Below, one piece after another: positions 26,025 through 36,872 of a DNA stretch of 64,000 nt. Under the pieces are notes generated by a model, which saw only the letters and a program-made list of their open reading frames with translations, ran no database searches and had not been told where the DNA came from. This DNA is from Caldimonas tepidiphila (lineage in GTDB: Bacteria; Pseudomonadota; Gammaproteobacteria; Burkholderiales; Burkholderiaceae_C): positions 22,806 to 86,805 of the forward strand of contig NZ_KZ983958.1 of the NCBI RefSeq assembly GCF_003569765.1, written 5' to 3'. The first letter of the stretch is position 1, and each line of letters begins with the position of its first letter. The position numbers were made by a program, and so were the translations under genes.

Positions 26025-27911
26025 ATGGCTCTTTTCCCGCAAGGCCTCACGAACATCGATCGCCGCTGCAACGCCGGTGAGCGCAAGGTGCTGCACCAGC
26101 TCAAGCGCTGCCTGGAGGACGACTACCTGGTGTGGCACGACGTGCCGGTCGGCCCCCGGGCGCGCCAGCCCGACTTCGTGATCCTCTCGCCGCGCTGGGG
26201 CGTGCTGCTGCTGGAGGTGAAGGACTGGCGACTGTCCACCCTCGGCACCGCCAACCGCGACAGCGTCGAGCTGCAGACACCGCGCGGCGTGGTGACGGCG
26301 GCGCACCCGCTGCGCCAGGCGCGCGACTACGCGCTCGAACTGGCCGACGTGCTGCGCAACGACCCGGCGCTGACCCACGCCAAGGGCCTCTTCCGCGGCA
26401 AGTTGCTGCTGCCCTGGGGCTACGGCGCAGTGCTGTCCAACATCAAGCGCGCCGACACGGCAAGGAGCAGCGACTTCTTCGAGGTGTTCCCCGAGCACAA
26501 GACGCTGCTGCACGACGATCTCGATGAGGGGCGCTCCCCCGAGGAGTTCCTGCGGCGGCTGTGGGGCATGGCCGAGCTGACCTATCCGCACACGCTGACG
26601 CTGCCCCAGCGCGACCGGGTGCGCTGGCACCTGTTCCCCGAGGTGCGCGTGCAGGCGGTGCAGGGCGCGCTGGACCCGCCCGAACCCGGACAAGAGGGAC
26701 AAGCCCCCCTGCTGCCCGACCTGCTGCAGGTGATGGATCTGCAGCAGGAGCAGATCGCCCGCACCCTCGGCGAGGGCCACCGCGTGATCCACGGCGCCGC
26801 CGGCTCGGGCAAGACGATGATCCTCGTCTTCCGTGCCCAGCATCTCGCGCAGGCCGCGCGGCCCGAGCAGCCGGCGCTGGTGCTCTGCTACAACCGCGCG
26901 CTCGCGCTGCGCATCGAGGCCCTGCTGCGCGAGCGCGGCGTGCGCGAGCAGCAGGTGCAGGTCCGGACCTTCCACGCTTGGTGCGAGGACCTGGTGCGCA
27001 GCTACCGCATCGATGTGCCGGTACGGCGCGACGACCCGGGCTACTACGACGCGCTGGCGCAGGCCGTCACCCGGGCGGTGGAGACCGGCCGCGTGCCGGG
27101 CGGGCAGTACCTCGCGCTGCTGGTGGACGAGGCGCACGACTTCGAGGACGCCTGGCTGCGCGTGGCCGCGCAGATGGTCAGCCCCGCGACCAACTCGCTG
27201 CTGGTGCTCTACGACGACGCGCAGTCGATCTACCAGAAGAAGCGCCGCCGCTTCAACTTCAAGAGCGTCGGCATCGAGGCGCAGGGCCGCACCAGCATCC
27301 TCAAGCTCAACTACCGCAACACGGCCGAGATCCTGGCGCTGGCGATGCACTGTGCCTCGGGACTGCTGGAGCAGCCGGGCGGCATGCCGGCTGTCGCAGC
27401 CAACGACGGTGCGGTGGAAACGGTGCTGCCCGCCAGCGCCGGCCGGCGCGGGCCGCTGCCGGTGCTGCTGCAGGCCCGCTCCGAAGGGGAAGAGGCGCAG
27501 CTCGTCGCCGAGCGTATCGCGCAACTGCTCGAAGAAGGCTGCCCGGCTTCCGGGATCGCGGTGCTGGCGCGCTTCTGGAAGCAGATGGACGAGATCGAGG
27601 CGGCGTTGTCCCAGCGCGGCATTCCGGTGCAGCGCCTGGCATCGCTGCGTCGCGGCGGCTGGCGCACGGATTGCGTCAAGCTCGTCACCCTGCACAGCTC
27701 CAAGGGGCTGGAGTTCCCCCACGTCTTCATCGCGGGCCTGCAGGCGCTGCCGTACCGCAACGAGCCGCTTGAAGAGGAAATACGGCTGCTCTATGTCGGC
27801 ATGACGCGCGCCACGCAAACGCTGGTGCTCTCGGCCACTCGCCGCTCGGTGATCGTGGACCGGGTGCGAAGCTCGCTCGACGTGGTGGCACAGCAATTCC
27901 GCGCCGCGTGA
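26025..27911 (+). CDS. NERD nuclease-domain / UvrD-type helicase
   Basis: A 628-residue fusion protein. The N-terminal NERD domain (about 10-125) has a nuclease-like PD-D/ExK core: QPDFVILSPRWGVLLLEVKDW. The helicase part has Walker A GAAGSGKTMI (about 261-270), LLVDEAHDFED (motif II), a DDAQSIYQKKRRRF block, KLNYRNTAEIL, LVTLHSSKGLEFPHVF and EIRLLYVGMTRATQTL, all typical of superfamily 1A. It probably acts on damaged or foreign DNA; the true substrate is unknown. The start at 26025 has a weak AAGAAG upstream and matches where homology begins. It ends beside ssrA, sharing a terminator with it, and no partner genes are nearby. Proteins of this type occur in defence and island contexts, but also as lone genes. 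Confidence 0.88.
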   Translation: MALFPQGLTNIDRRCNAGERKVLHQLKRCLEDDYLVWHDVPVGPRARQPDFVILSPRWGVLLLEVKDWRLSTLGTANRDSVELQTPRGVVTAAHPLRQARDYALELADVLRNDPALTHAKGLFRGKLLLPWGYGAVLSNIKRADTARSSDFFEVFPEHKTLLHDDLDEGRSPEEFLRRLWGMAELTYPHTLTLPQRDRVRWHLFPEVRVQAVQGALDPPEPGQEGQAPLLPDLLQVMDLQQEQIARTLGEGHRVIHGAAGSGKTMILVFRAQHLAQAARPEQPALVLCYNRALALRIEALLRERGVREQQVQVRTFHAWCEDLVRSYRIDVPVRRDDPGYYDALAQAVTRAVETGRVPGGQYLALLVDEAHDFEDAWLRVAAQMVSPATNSLLVLYDDAQSIYQKKRRRFNFKSVGIEAQGRTSILKLNYRNTAEILALAMHCASGLLEQPGGMPAVAANDGAVETVLPASAGRRGPLPVLLQARSEGEEAQLVAERIAQLLEEGCPASGIAVLARFWKQMDEIEAALSQRGIPVQRLASLRRGGWRTDCVKLVTLHSSKGLEFPHVFIAGLQALPYRNEPLEEEIRLLYVGMTRATQTLVLSATRRSVIVDRVRSSLDVVAQQFRAA

Positions 27912-28009
27912 GGCTCCCCATTCGTGGGCAGTCATTCGGCCCTTGCTTCCCGAATCTCACTTCAGGTGTGCAGCAGGCAGCGATCTTGTCCGGCTACGTA
28001 CGGACAAGA

Positions 28010-28045
28010 AAAAAGCTCTAGAGCGTTGATTCTCTAGAGCTTTTT
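28010..28045. terminator. Bidirectional intrinsic terminator (helicase / tmRNA)
   Basis: A perfect 14-base inverted repeat AAAAAGCTCTAGAG (28010-28023) / CTCTAGAGCTTTTT (28032-28045) with an 8-base loop. The GC-containing core is followed by T5-6 on both strands, so it can end the helicase transcript and the facing tmRNA. A second hairpin, CTTGTCCG / CGGACAAG (27985-28008), lies just upstream. Confidence 0.85.
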
Positions 28046-28076
28046 GGTCTTTCGCGGTCCTTGACGGACCCTTGTT

Positions 28077-28440
28077 TGGTGGAGCCGGCGGGAATTGAAC
28101 CCGCGTCCGCAAGCCATCACCGGGCAGTTCTACATGCGTAGCCGTCTGTTTTGGATCTCGCCATCCCCGTCGCGCAGCGGCACGCTACGGAGACAGCCAG
28201 TCACTTGATCTCGCTCTGGGTCGAGTGACCCGGCTCAGAGCCAGCCGATGTGAATGACCTCACCGTCCTTGCGGACCCGGCCCATCGGCCTGCCGGTGTG
28301 AGGCTCACCGGTGTTAAGCGGCGAGTGCGTACGTTTCGTCGTTCGCAGTTACTTTGTTTCCAGACAGATTTACGAGCGAACTGGAGTGCTCGGCATGCCC
28401 TACCTCGATTCCGCACCCACGTCGAAACCAGGTCGGCCCC
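28077..28440 (-). ncRNA. ssrA: tmRNA (ssrA)
   Basis: A one-piece tmRNA of about 364 nt. The 5' end (GGGGCCGACCTGG) pairs with the 3' end (...CGGCTCC-ACCA) to form the tRNA-like acceptor stem, and GCGGGTTCAATTCCCGC is the T-arm. CCA is encoded (28077-28079). The tag frame runs from 28346 to 28314 with resume codon GCG, giving ANDETYALAA and TAA. It rescues stalled ribosomes with SmpB and marks the product for proteolysis. Its 3' end is a common integration site for genomic islands. Confidence 0.97.
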
Positions 28441-28448
28441 TGAACACG

Positions 28449-28477
28449 ATAGTTTAAGCCAGATCCAGCCATTTCAA
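28449..28477 (-). promoter_or_regulatory. Candidate ssrA promoter inside the end of gph
   Basis: On the minus strand, TTGAAA (28477-28472) and AACTAT (28454-28449) are 17 bases apart, with the tmRNA 5' end eight bases further on. The -35 lies within the last codons of gph. Confidence 0.55.
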
Positions 28478-29119
28478 GAGCCCGACCGGATCGCCAACGA
28501 GGATATCGGCCCCCCAGCGCTCGATCGGCTCACCCTGGCCCAGGTAGCCCCAGCGCACCGCGACGGTACGCATGCCGGCCGCCCGTCCGGCCTGCACGTC
28601 GCGCAGGTCGTCGCCGACATAGATGCAAGCCTCGGGCGCGACTTCAAGCCGGCGCGCGGCCTCCAGCAGCGGCGCGGGATGCGGCTTGGCATGCGGCGTC
28701 GTGTCGCCGCAGACCAATGCCCCTGGGTGCGCGAGCCCGGTGCGTTCGACGACCGGCAGCGCGAAACGCTCCGCCTTGTTCGTCACCACGCCCCAGCGCA
28801 GCCCGGCCGCCTCGAGCGCCCCGAGCACCTCGGCGATGCCGGGAAAGACCACGGTCCGGCCCGACAGGTCCGACTCGTACTCGTCGAAGAACTCCTCGCG
28901 CATCGCGGCGAACTCGGCCTCCTCGGGCGTGATGCCGAAGGCGATCGCCAGCATGCCGCGGGCGCCGGCACCGACCATCGGCCGGAAGCTCTCGAGCGGC
29001 AGCACGTCGAGGCCGCGGCGCAGTCGCATGCGGTTGGCCGCGGCGGCGAGGTCCGGCGCACTGTCGATCAGGGTGCCGTCGAGATCGAACAGCACCGCCC
29101 TCACGGTCGCCGCGCTCAT
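28454..29119 (-). CDS. gph: Phosphoglycolate phosphatase
   Basis: A 221-residue HAD-superfamily phosphatase that removes phosphate from 2-phosphoglycolate, a product of DNA 3'-end repair and oxygenation. Motif [13 protein letters not shown] (about 9-20), motif [11 protein letters not shown], and motif [21 protein letters not shown] ... [16 protein letters not shown] are complete. The ATG overlaps the ubiG stop as ATGA, so it is translated with ubiG; ubiG-gph is a frequent proteobacterial pair. Close HAD relatives with other substrates cannot be excluded, but the pairing supports Gph. Confidence 0.9.
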   Translation of the reverse strand: MSAATVRAVLFDLDGTLIDSAPDLAAAANRMRLRRGLDVLPLESFRPMVGAGARGMLAIAFGITPEEAEFAAMREEFFDEYESDLSGRTVVFPGIAEVLGALEAAGLRWGVVTNKAERFALPVVERTGLAHPGALVCGDTTPHAKPHPAPLLEAARRLEVAPEACIYVGDDLRDVQAGRAAGMRTVAVRWGYLGQGEPIERWGADILVGDPVGLLKWLDLA

Positions 29120-29817
29120 GCGGGCCTGCGGCAGGCGAGCAGGTAGTTGACGCTCGTGTCGCCCGAGAGCCAGTAGCGCTGCGTCAGCGGGTTGTACTCC
29201 ATGCCACGGGTCTGCACCAGGTCGAGCCCGGCGGCGCGGCACCACTGCGCCAGCTCGCTCGGCCGGATGAAGCGCGCGTACTCGTGCGTGCCGCGCGGCA
29301 GCAGCTTGAGCACGTACTCCGCGCCGACGATCGCGAACAGGAAGGACTTCGGGTTGCGGTTGATGGTCGAGAAGAAGACCCAGCCGCCCGGCTTCAGCAG
29401 CCGCGTGCAGGCCGCGACCACGGAGGAGGGATCGGGCACGTGCTCCATCATCTCCATGCAGGTGACGACATCGAAGGACCCGGGCTGCTCGGCTGCGAGC
29501 GCCTCGACCGCGACCTCGCGGTAGTCGATGTTCGGCGTGCCGGCCTCGAGCGCATGCAGCTGCGCGACCTTCAGCGCCCGCGACGCGAGGTCGATGCCGA
29601 GCACGTCGGCGCCGCGCCGCGCCATCGAGTCGCTCAGGATGCCGCCGCCGCAGCCGACATCGAGCACGCGCTTGCCCTGGAGGCCGGCGAGCCGGTCGAT
29701 CCAGTCAAGGCGCAAGGGGTTGATCTGATGCAGCGGCTTGAATTCGCTGTCCGGGTCCCACCAGCGGTGGGCCAGTTCACTGAACTTCGAGAGTTCCTGC
29801 GGGTCGGCGTTGATCAT
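29116..29817 (-). CDS. ubiG: Ubiquinone biosynthesis O-methyltransferase UbiG
   Basis: A 233-residue class I SAM-dependent methyltransferase that carries out both O-methylations in ubiquinone synthesis. SAM motif [18 protein letters not shown], post-[21 protein letters not shown] and [19 protein letters not shown] are typical UbiG blocks, and the N-terminal [19 protein letters not shown] is diagnostic. First gene of ubiG-gph; the strong ompA terminator lies upstream, so it probably has its own promoter within 29818-29877. Confidence 0.96.
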   Translation of the reverse strand: MINADPQELSKFSELAHRWWDPDSEFKPLHQINPLRLDWIDRLAGLQGKRVLDVGCGGGILSDSMARRGADVLGIDLASRALKVAQLHALEAGTPNIDYREVAVEALAAEQPGSFDVVTCMEMMEHVPDPSSVVAACTRLLKPGGWVFFSTINRNPKSFLFAIVGAEYVLKLLPRGTHEYARFIRPSELAQWCRAAGLDLVQTRGMEYNPLTQRYWLSGDTSVNYLLACRRPA

Positions 29818-29877
29818 GCGCGGATTGTGCCCAATTGCCCTGGCCGCCGTGCGCCGCGGGCCGGCGCGAGCGGCAAC

Positions 29878-29901
29878 AAAAAACCCCGCCGAAGCGGGGT
29901 T
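29878..29901 (-). terminator. Intrinsic terminator of ompA
   Basis: On the minus strand AACCCCGC-TTCG-GCGGGGTT followed by a run of T (A-run at 29878-29883 on the plus strand). The stable UUCG tetraloop and U-tract make this a classical terminator, 22 bases after the ompA stop. Confidence 0.92.
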
Positions 29902-29922
29902 CCAAAAGCGGCGCTACAGCGA

Positions 29923-30594
29923 TCAGCGGTTGCGGGTGCCGACCACTTCCACTTCCACGCGACGGTTCTTCGCGCGGCCTTCGGAGGTGCGGTTGTCGGC
30001 GATCGGCTGCTTCTCGCCCTTGCCTTCGGTGTAGACGCGGTTGCGCTCGACGCCCTTGCTCACCAGATAGGCCTTGACGGCTTCGGCGCGGCGCACCGAC
30101 AGCTTCTGGTTGTAGGCATCGGTGCCGACCGAGTCGGTGTGGCCGACGGCGATCACGACCTCGAGGTTCAGGCCGCTCATCTTGCTGACCAGCTCGTCGA
30201 GCTTCGCACGGCCCTCGGGCTTGAGCACGGCCTTGTCGAAGTCGAAGAAGGTGTCGGCGGCGAAGGTGACCTTCTCGCTCACCGGAGCGGCCGGCACGAC
30301 CACCGGAGCGGGCGCAGGCGCGGGCGCCGGGGCGACCGGGGCCGGAGCCGGGGCCTGCTGGACCGGGACCGGGGCCGGCGCGGGCGGCTTCAGCGCGCCG
30401 TCGCAGGACGGCTCGGCCGTGGCCGGCGTCCAGGTGCCGCTGCGCCAGCACAGCTCGTTCGTGCCGTTCTTCCAGACGGTACCGGTCGAGTTGGTCCAGT
30501 TGTCCACCGACTTCGCTTGAGCGAAAACACCCGTGGCGGAGGCAGCAAGCGCGGCCGAGGCAAACAGCGCCGCCACTTTGTTCAGATTGTTCAT
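29923..30594 (-). CDS. ompA: OmpA-family outer membrane protein
   Basis: A 223-residue exported protein. Residues 1-26 are a signal peptide ending in VFAQA. A short N-terminal region with two Cys (NELCWRSG, PSCDG) is followed by a long Pro-Ala linker (about 70-108) and an OmpA/MotB peptidoglycan-binding domain (about 112-220: DTFFDFDKAVLKPEG, GHTDSVGTDAYNQKLSVRRA, GKGEKQPIADNRTSEGRAKN, NRRVEVEV). It lacks the eight-strand beta-barrel of E. coli OmpA; the short form is the standard Burkholderiales version. Ribosome binding site GAGGAGA precedes the ATG. It diverges from gyrA and is a single-gene transcript. Confidence 0.93.
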   Translation of the reverse strand: MNNLNKVAALFASAALAASATGVFAQAKSVDNWTNSTGTVWKNGTNELCWRSGTWTPATAEPSCDGALKPPAPAPVPVQQAPAPAPVAPAPAPAPAPVVVPAAPVSEKVTFAADTFFDFDKAVLKPEGRAKLDELVSKMSGLNLEVVIAVGHTDSVGTDAYNQKLSVRRAEAVKAYLVSKGVERNRVYTEGKGEKQPIADNRTSEGRAKNRRVEVEVVGTRNR

Positions 30595-30703
30595 GGTTCT
30601 CCTCAGAAGAAAAGCCGCAGACAGGTCTGCGAAGCGTCCAGTGAAAAAAGCTGGGGAAACACGGAAAATTGCATAGCAACGCGTGTTCCCATGCATGCAA
30701 TCG

Positions 30704-30731
30704 ATTGTGCCATAGGGTCTTTGTCGGGCAA
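30704..30731 (-). promoter_or_regulatory. Candidate ompA promoter
   Basis: On the minus strand TTGCCC (30731-30726) and CACAAT (30709-30704) are 16 bases apart, about 110 bases before the ompA start. An inverted repeat ATTGCAT (30668-30674) / ATGCAAT (30695-30701) lies at the expected transcript start. Confidence 0.5.
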
Positions 30732-30739
30732 GGAATTGC

Positions 30740-30753
30740 CAGCAGGCCTGCTG
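30740..30753. promoter_or_regulatory. 14-bp palindrome between ompA and gyrA promoters
   Basis: CAGCAGGCCTGCTG is a perfect palindrome between the candidate ompA promoter and the candidate gyrA -10 (TAGAAT, 30798-30803). A dimeric regulator site is possible; no known consensus matches. Confidence 0.4.
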
Positions 30754-30775
30754 CGCCCCGGCCATGCTGTTGCCA

Positions 30776-30803
30776 TGAAACAACATCTGTACCGAATTAG
30801 AAT
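30776..30803 (+). promoter_or_regulatory. Candidate gyrA promoter
   Basis: TAGAAT (30798-30803) is a good -10. The best -35 with 16-base spacing is TGAAAC (30776-30781), which is weak. The start codon follows about 70 bases later. Confidence 0.4.
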
Positions 30804-30875
30804 GTCGGATTCTTCGCGCGACGCCGCCATCGGCTCGGGCCCGCACGCCACTTTGCGTGCCAAGACAGGGATTGC

Positions 30876-33509
<2,634 letters not shown>

Positions 33510-33704
33510 GGCGGCGCGCCGCGCGCCGCCCTCCTGGCGGGCCGGCGCCCTCGCCGGACTGCTGGCCGCGGCCGGCCCGGTCCACGGCCGCCCGCCGGCC
33601 GCGGCCGACGCCGAGCGCCGGGCCGCGGTGGACCGCCAAGCGGCTCGCGTGCCCGTGGACCGAATGAGCTCCTCCCCCTTCCCGACGACCCACCGGAACT
33701 CCCG

Positions 33705-34796
33705 ATGAACCGCCCCTACAACTTTTCCGCCGGCCCGGCAGCGCTGCCGCAGCCGGTGCTGGAGCGCGCCGCCGCCGAGATGCTCGACTGGCATGGCAGC
33801 GGCATGAGCGTGATGGAGATGAGCCATCGCGGCAAGGAATTCGGCGCGATCATCGCGCAGGCCGAGGCCGACCTGCGCGAGCTGCTCGCGGTGCCGCCGC
33901 AGTTCAGGATCCTGTTCATGCAGGGCGGAGGGATAGCCGAGAACGCCATCGTGCCGCTGAACCTGTCGCGCGGCGCGCGCGCCGACTACCTCGTCACCGG
34001 CGCCTGGTCACAGAAGTCGCTGAAGGAGGCGCGCCGCTACTGCGAGGCGCAGCTCGTCGCGAGCAACGAGACCGACGGCCACACCCGCATCCCGGCGCCC
34101 GCCGAATGGAAGCTCGGCGCGGACGCGAGCTACCTGCACCTCTGCACCAACGAGACCATCCACGGCGTCGAGTTCCAGGAGCTGCCCGACCTCGAGGCGC
34201 TCGGCTCGAACGCTCCGCTCGTGATCGACTGCTCGTCGAACATCCTGTCGCGCCCGATCGACTGGAGCCGCGTCGGCCTCGCCTACGGCGGCGCGCAGAA
34301 GAACATCGGCCCCGCGGGCCTGACGCTCGTGTTCGTGCGCGAGGACCTGCTCGGCCGCGCGCTGCCGATCTGCCCCTCGGCCTTCGACTACAAGACGGTG
34401 GCAGACAACGGCTCGATGTACAACACGCCGCCCACCTACGCGATCTACATCGCCGGCCTCGTGTTCCAGTGGCTCAAGGACCAGGGCGGCATCGCCGCGA
34501 TCGAGCGCCGCAACGTCGAGAAGGCGGAGCTGCTCTACGACTTCATCGACGGCTCGGGCTGGTACGCCAACAAGGTCGAGCCCTCGTGCCGCTCGCGCAT
34601 GAACGTGCCCTTCTTCCTGCCCGACGACCGGCTCAACGAGGACTTCCTCGCCGGCGCGAAGGCGCGCGGCCTGCTGCAGCTCAAGGGGCACAAGAGCGTC
34701 GGCGGCATGCGCGCGAGCATCTACAACGCGATGCCGACCGAGGGCGTGCGGGCGCTGGTGGACTACATGCGAGAATTTGCGACCCGCCATGGCTGA
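33705..34796 (+). CDS. serC: Phosphoserine aminotransferase
   Basis: A 363-residue PLP enzyme that converts 3-phosphohydroxypyruvate to phosphoserine and also serves pyridoxal phosphate synthesis. The N-terminus [15 protein letters not shown] is diagnostic. The PLP-lysine lies in [25 protein letters not shown] and [12 protein letters not shown] are further SerC blocks. It overlaps pheA by eight bases and begins the serC-pheA-tyrA-aroA/cmk series. The 195 bases before it carry no convincing gene. Confidence 0.97.
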   Translation: MNRPYNFSAGPAALPQPVLERAAAEMLDWHGSGMSVMEMSHRGKEFGAIIAQAEADLRELLAVPPQFRILFMQGGGIAENAIVPLNLSRGARADYLVTGAWSQKSLKEARRYCEAQLVASNETDGHTRIPAPAEWKLGADASYLHLCTNETIHGVEFQELPDLEALGSNAPLVIDCSSNILSRPIDWSRVGLAYGGAQKNIGPAGLTLVFVREDLLGRALPICPSAFDYKTVADNGSMYNTPPTYAIYIAGLVFQWLKDQGGIAAIERRNVEKAELLYDFIDGSGWYANKVEPSCRSRMNVPFFLPDDRLNEDFLAGAKARGLLQLKGHKSVGGMRASIYNAMPTEGVRALVDYMREFATRHG

Positions 34797-35895
34797 TACC
34801 CCCAACACCCCGCCCCCCGAACTGCTCGAGCTGCGCAACCAGATCGACGGCGTCGACCGCGAGCTGCTCGCGCTGCTCAACCGCCGCGCCGCGCTCGCGC
34901 AGGCCGTCGGCGAGATCAAGAAGAAGGAAGGCTCGGTGGTGTTCCGCCCCGAGCGCGAGGCGCAGGTGATCGACGGCCTCAAGGCCTTCAACCGCGGCCC
35001 GCTGAGGTCCGAGTCGGTCGCGCCGATCTGGCGCGAGATCATGTCGGCCTGCCGCTCGCTCGAGACGCCCACGCGCGTCGCCTACCTCGGCCCGGCCGGC
35101 ACCTTCAGCGAGCTCGCCGCGCTCGGCTACTTCGGCGCCTCGATCGTGCGCGTGCCCTGCGCGAGCATCGACGAGGTGTTCCGCACCACGGCCGCCGGCG
35201 CCGCCGATTTCGGCGTCGTGCCGGTCGAGAACTCGACCGAGGGCGTGGTCGCGCGCTCGCTCGACCTGTTCCTGACCGAGCCGCTGTTCATCATCGGCGA
35301 GACCAGCCTCTTCGTGCGCCACAACCTGCTGCGCCGCGAGAACTCGCTCGACGCCATCGAGGCGGTCTGCGCGCATCCGCAGGCGCTCGCGCAGTGCCAC
35401 GGCTGGCTCAGCAACCACCTGCCGCAGGTCGAGCGCCGCCCGGTGTCGAGCAACGCCGAGGGCGCGCGGCTCGCCGCCGAGAACCCGAAGCTCGCCGGCA
35501 TCGCCAGCGAGCGTGCGGCGAGCGAGTACGGGCTGCACGTGGTCGCGCCCGCGATCCAGGACGACCCGCACAACCGCACGCGCTTCGCGATCGTCACGCA
35601 CCCCGACCGCCACCCGCGGCCGCAGGCCTCCGGCCACGACTGCACCAGCCTCGTGGTGTCGGTGGTCAACCGGCCCGGCGCGGTGCACGACATGCTCGTG
35701 CCGCTCAAGCAGAACGGCGTGTCGATGTCCCGCTTCGAGTCGCGCCCGGCGCGCTCGGGCCAGTGGGAGTACTTCTTCTACATCGACATCCAGGGCCACC
35801 CGGACCAGCCGGCGGTCGCCCGGGCGCTGCAGGAACTGCGCGCCGCGTGCGCCTTCTTCAAGGTGCTCGGCACCTATCCCATCGACGTGCACTGA
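34789..35895 (+). CDS. pheA: Bifunctional chorismate mutase / prephenate dehydratase (P-protein)
   Basis: A 368-residue enzyme that converts chorismate to phenylpyruvate, the precursor of phenylalanine. Domains: AroQ-type chorismate mutase (about 10-90: [20 protein letters not shown]), prephenate dehydratase (about 100-275: [39 protein letters not shown]) and a C-terminal ACT domain (about 285-365: [17 protein letters not shown], with ESRP) for phenylalanine feedback. Start ATG 34789 overlaps the serC end. All domains are complete. Confidence 0.97.
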   Translation: MADTPNTPPPELLELRNQIDGVDRELLALLNRRAALAQAVGEIKKKEGSVVFRPEREAQVIDGLKAFNRGPLRSESVAPIWREIMSACRSLETPTRVAYLGPAGTFSELAALGYFGASIVRVPCASIDEVFRTTAAGAADFGVVPVENSTEGVVARSLDLFLTEPLFIIGETSLFVRHNLLRRENSLDAIEAVCAHPQALAQCHGWLSNHLPQVERRPVSSNAEGARLAAENPKLAGIASERAASEYGLHVVAPAIQDDPHNRTRFAIVTHPDRHPRPQASGHDCTSLVVSVVNRPGAVHDMLVPLKQNGVSMSRFESRPARSGQWEYFFYIDIQGHPDQPAVARALQELRAACAFFKVLGTYPIDVH

Positions 35896-35938
35896 AGCCG
35901 TCGTCGTCCCGCGCAGCGCAGGTAAAGCAGTGGCGTCC

Positions 35939-36823
35939 ATGTTCAATCAACTCGGCGTGATCGGGTGCGGCCTGATGGGCGGCTCCTTCGCGCTCGCCCT
36001 CAAGCGCGCGGGCCTCGTCAAGCGCGTCGTCGGCTACAGCAAGTCCCCCTCGACCACCGAGCGCGCCAAGCGGCTCGGCGTGATCGACATCGCCGCCGAA
36101 TCGGCGCTGCTGGCGGTCTCCGGCTCGGACATCGTGCTGATCTCGGTTCCCGTGGCCGCCAGCGAAGCCACCTTCCGCGCCATCCGCCACCTGGTGGAGC
36201 CGGGCGTGCTGTTCATGGACGTGGGCTCGACCAAGCGCGACGTCGTCGAGGCGGCGCGCCGCACGCTGCGCGAGCGCGTCAGCAGCTTCGTGCCGGCGCA
36301 CCCGATCGCGGGCAAGGAGGTCTCCGGCGTCGAGCACTCGGACGCGACGCTGTACGCCGGCCGCCAGGTCATCCTGACGCCGCTGCCGCAGACCGACGCG
36401 GCGATGGTGCAGAAGGCCAGCGACGTGTGGTCGGCGCTGGGCGCCCAGGTGCTCAGGATGAGCCCCGACAACCACGACGCGGCCTTCGCCGCAGTGAGCC
36501 ACCTGCCGCACCTGCTGGCCTACGCCTACTTCAACGCGATCCACGGCCAGCCCGCCGGCGCCGACTTCCTGTCGCTCGCCGGCCCCGGCTTCCGCGACTT
36601 CACGCGCATCGCCGCGAGCGACCCGAGCATCTGGCGCGACATCCTGCTGGCCAACCGCGAGGAGGTGCTCAAGCAGGCGAGCCGCTTCCGCCACACGCTC
36701 GAGGCCCTGGAGCACGCGATGAAGCTCGGCAACGGCGACGCGCTGGAGGAGCTGATCCGCAACGCCTCGCAGGCCCGCTCGCACTGGCAGATGAACACCC
36801 GCAAACCGGCCTCCGGCCGCTGA
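35939..36823 (+). CDS. tyrA: Prephenate dehydrogenase
   Basis: A 294-residue NAD(P)-dependent enzyme that converts prephenate (or arogenate) toward tyrosine. The Rossmann GxGxxG motif is near the start ([16 protein letters not shown]), with [28 protein letters not shown] and the catalytic H in [10 protein letters not shown]. The ATG at 35939 aligns with known family starts. A GTG at 35930, nine bases upstream, sits better behind AGGTAA and would add three residues. There is no ACT domain. It lies 43 bases after pheA in the aromatic cluster. Confidence 0.95.
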   Translation: MFNQLGVIGCGLMGGSFALALKRAGLVKRVVGYSKSPSTTERAKRLGVIDIAAESALLAVSGSDIVLISVPVAASEATFRAIRHLVEPGVLFMDVGSTKRDVVEAARRTLRERVSSFVPAHPIAGKEVSGVEHSDATLYAGRQVILTPLPQTDAAMVQKASDVWSALGAQVLRMSPDNHDAAFAAVSHLPHLLAYAYFNAIHGQPAGADFLSLAGPGFRDFTRIAASDPSIWRDILLANREEVLKQASRFRHTLEALEHAMKLGNGDALEELIRNASQARSHWQMNTRKPASGR

Positions 36824-36872
36824 GCCGCGCGGGTCCCGCACGCCCGCGCCGCCGCCCCCTCTTCCCGCCGCC

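Noticed and set aside
25640-28076. Search for a second copy of the tmRNA 3' end (attachment repeat)
   Set aside because: No repeat of the T-arm/acceptor sequence was found by eye, so an intact integrated element is not supported.
24970-28440. tRNA genes near ssrA
   Set aside because: The only tRNA-like T-arm and acceptor in this stretch belong to tmRNA itself.
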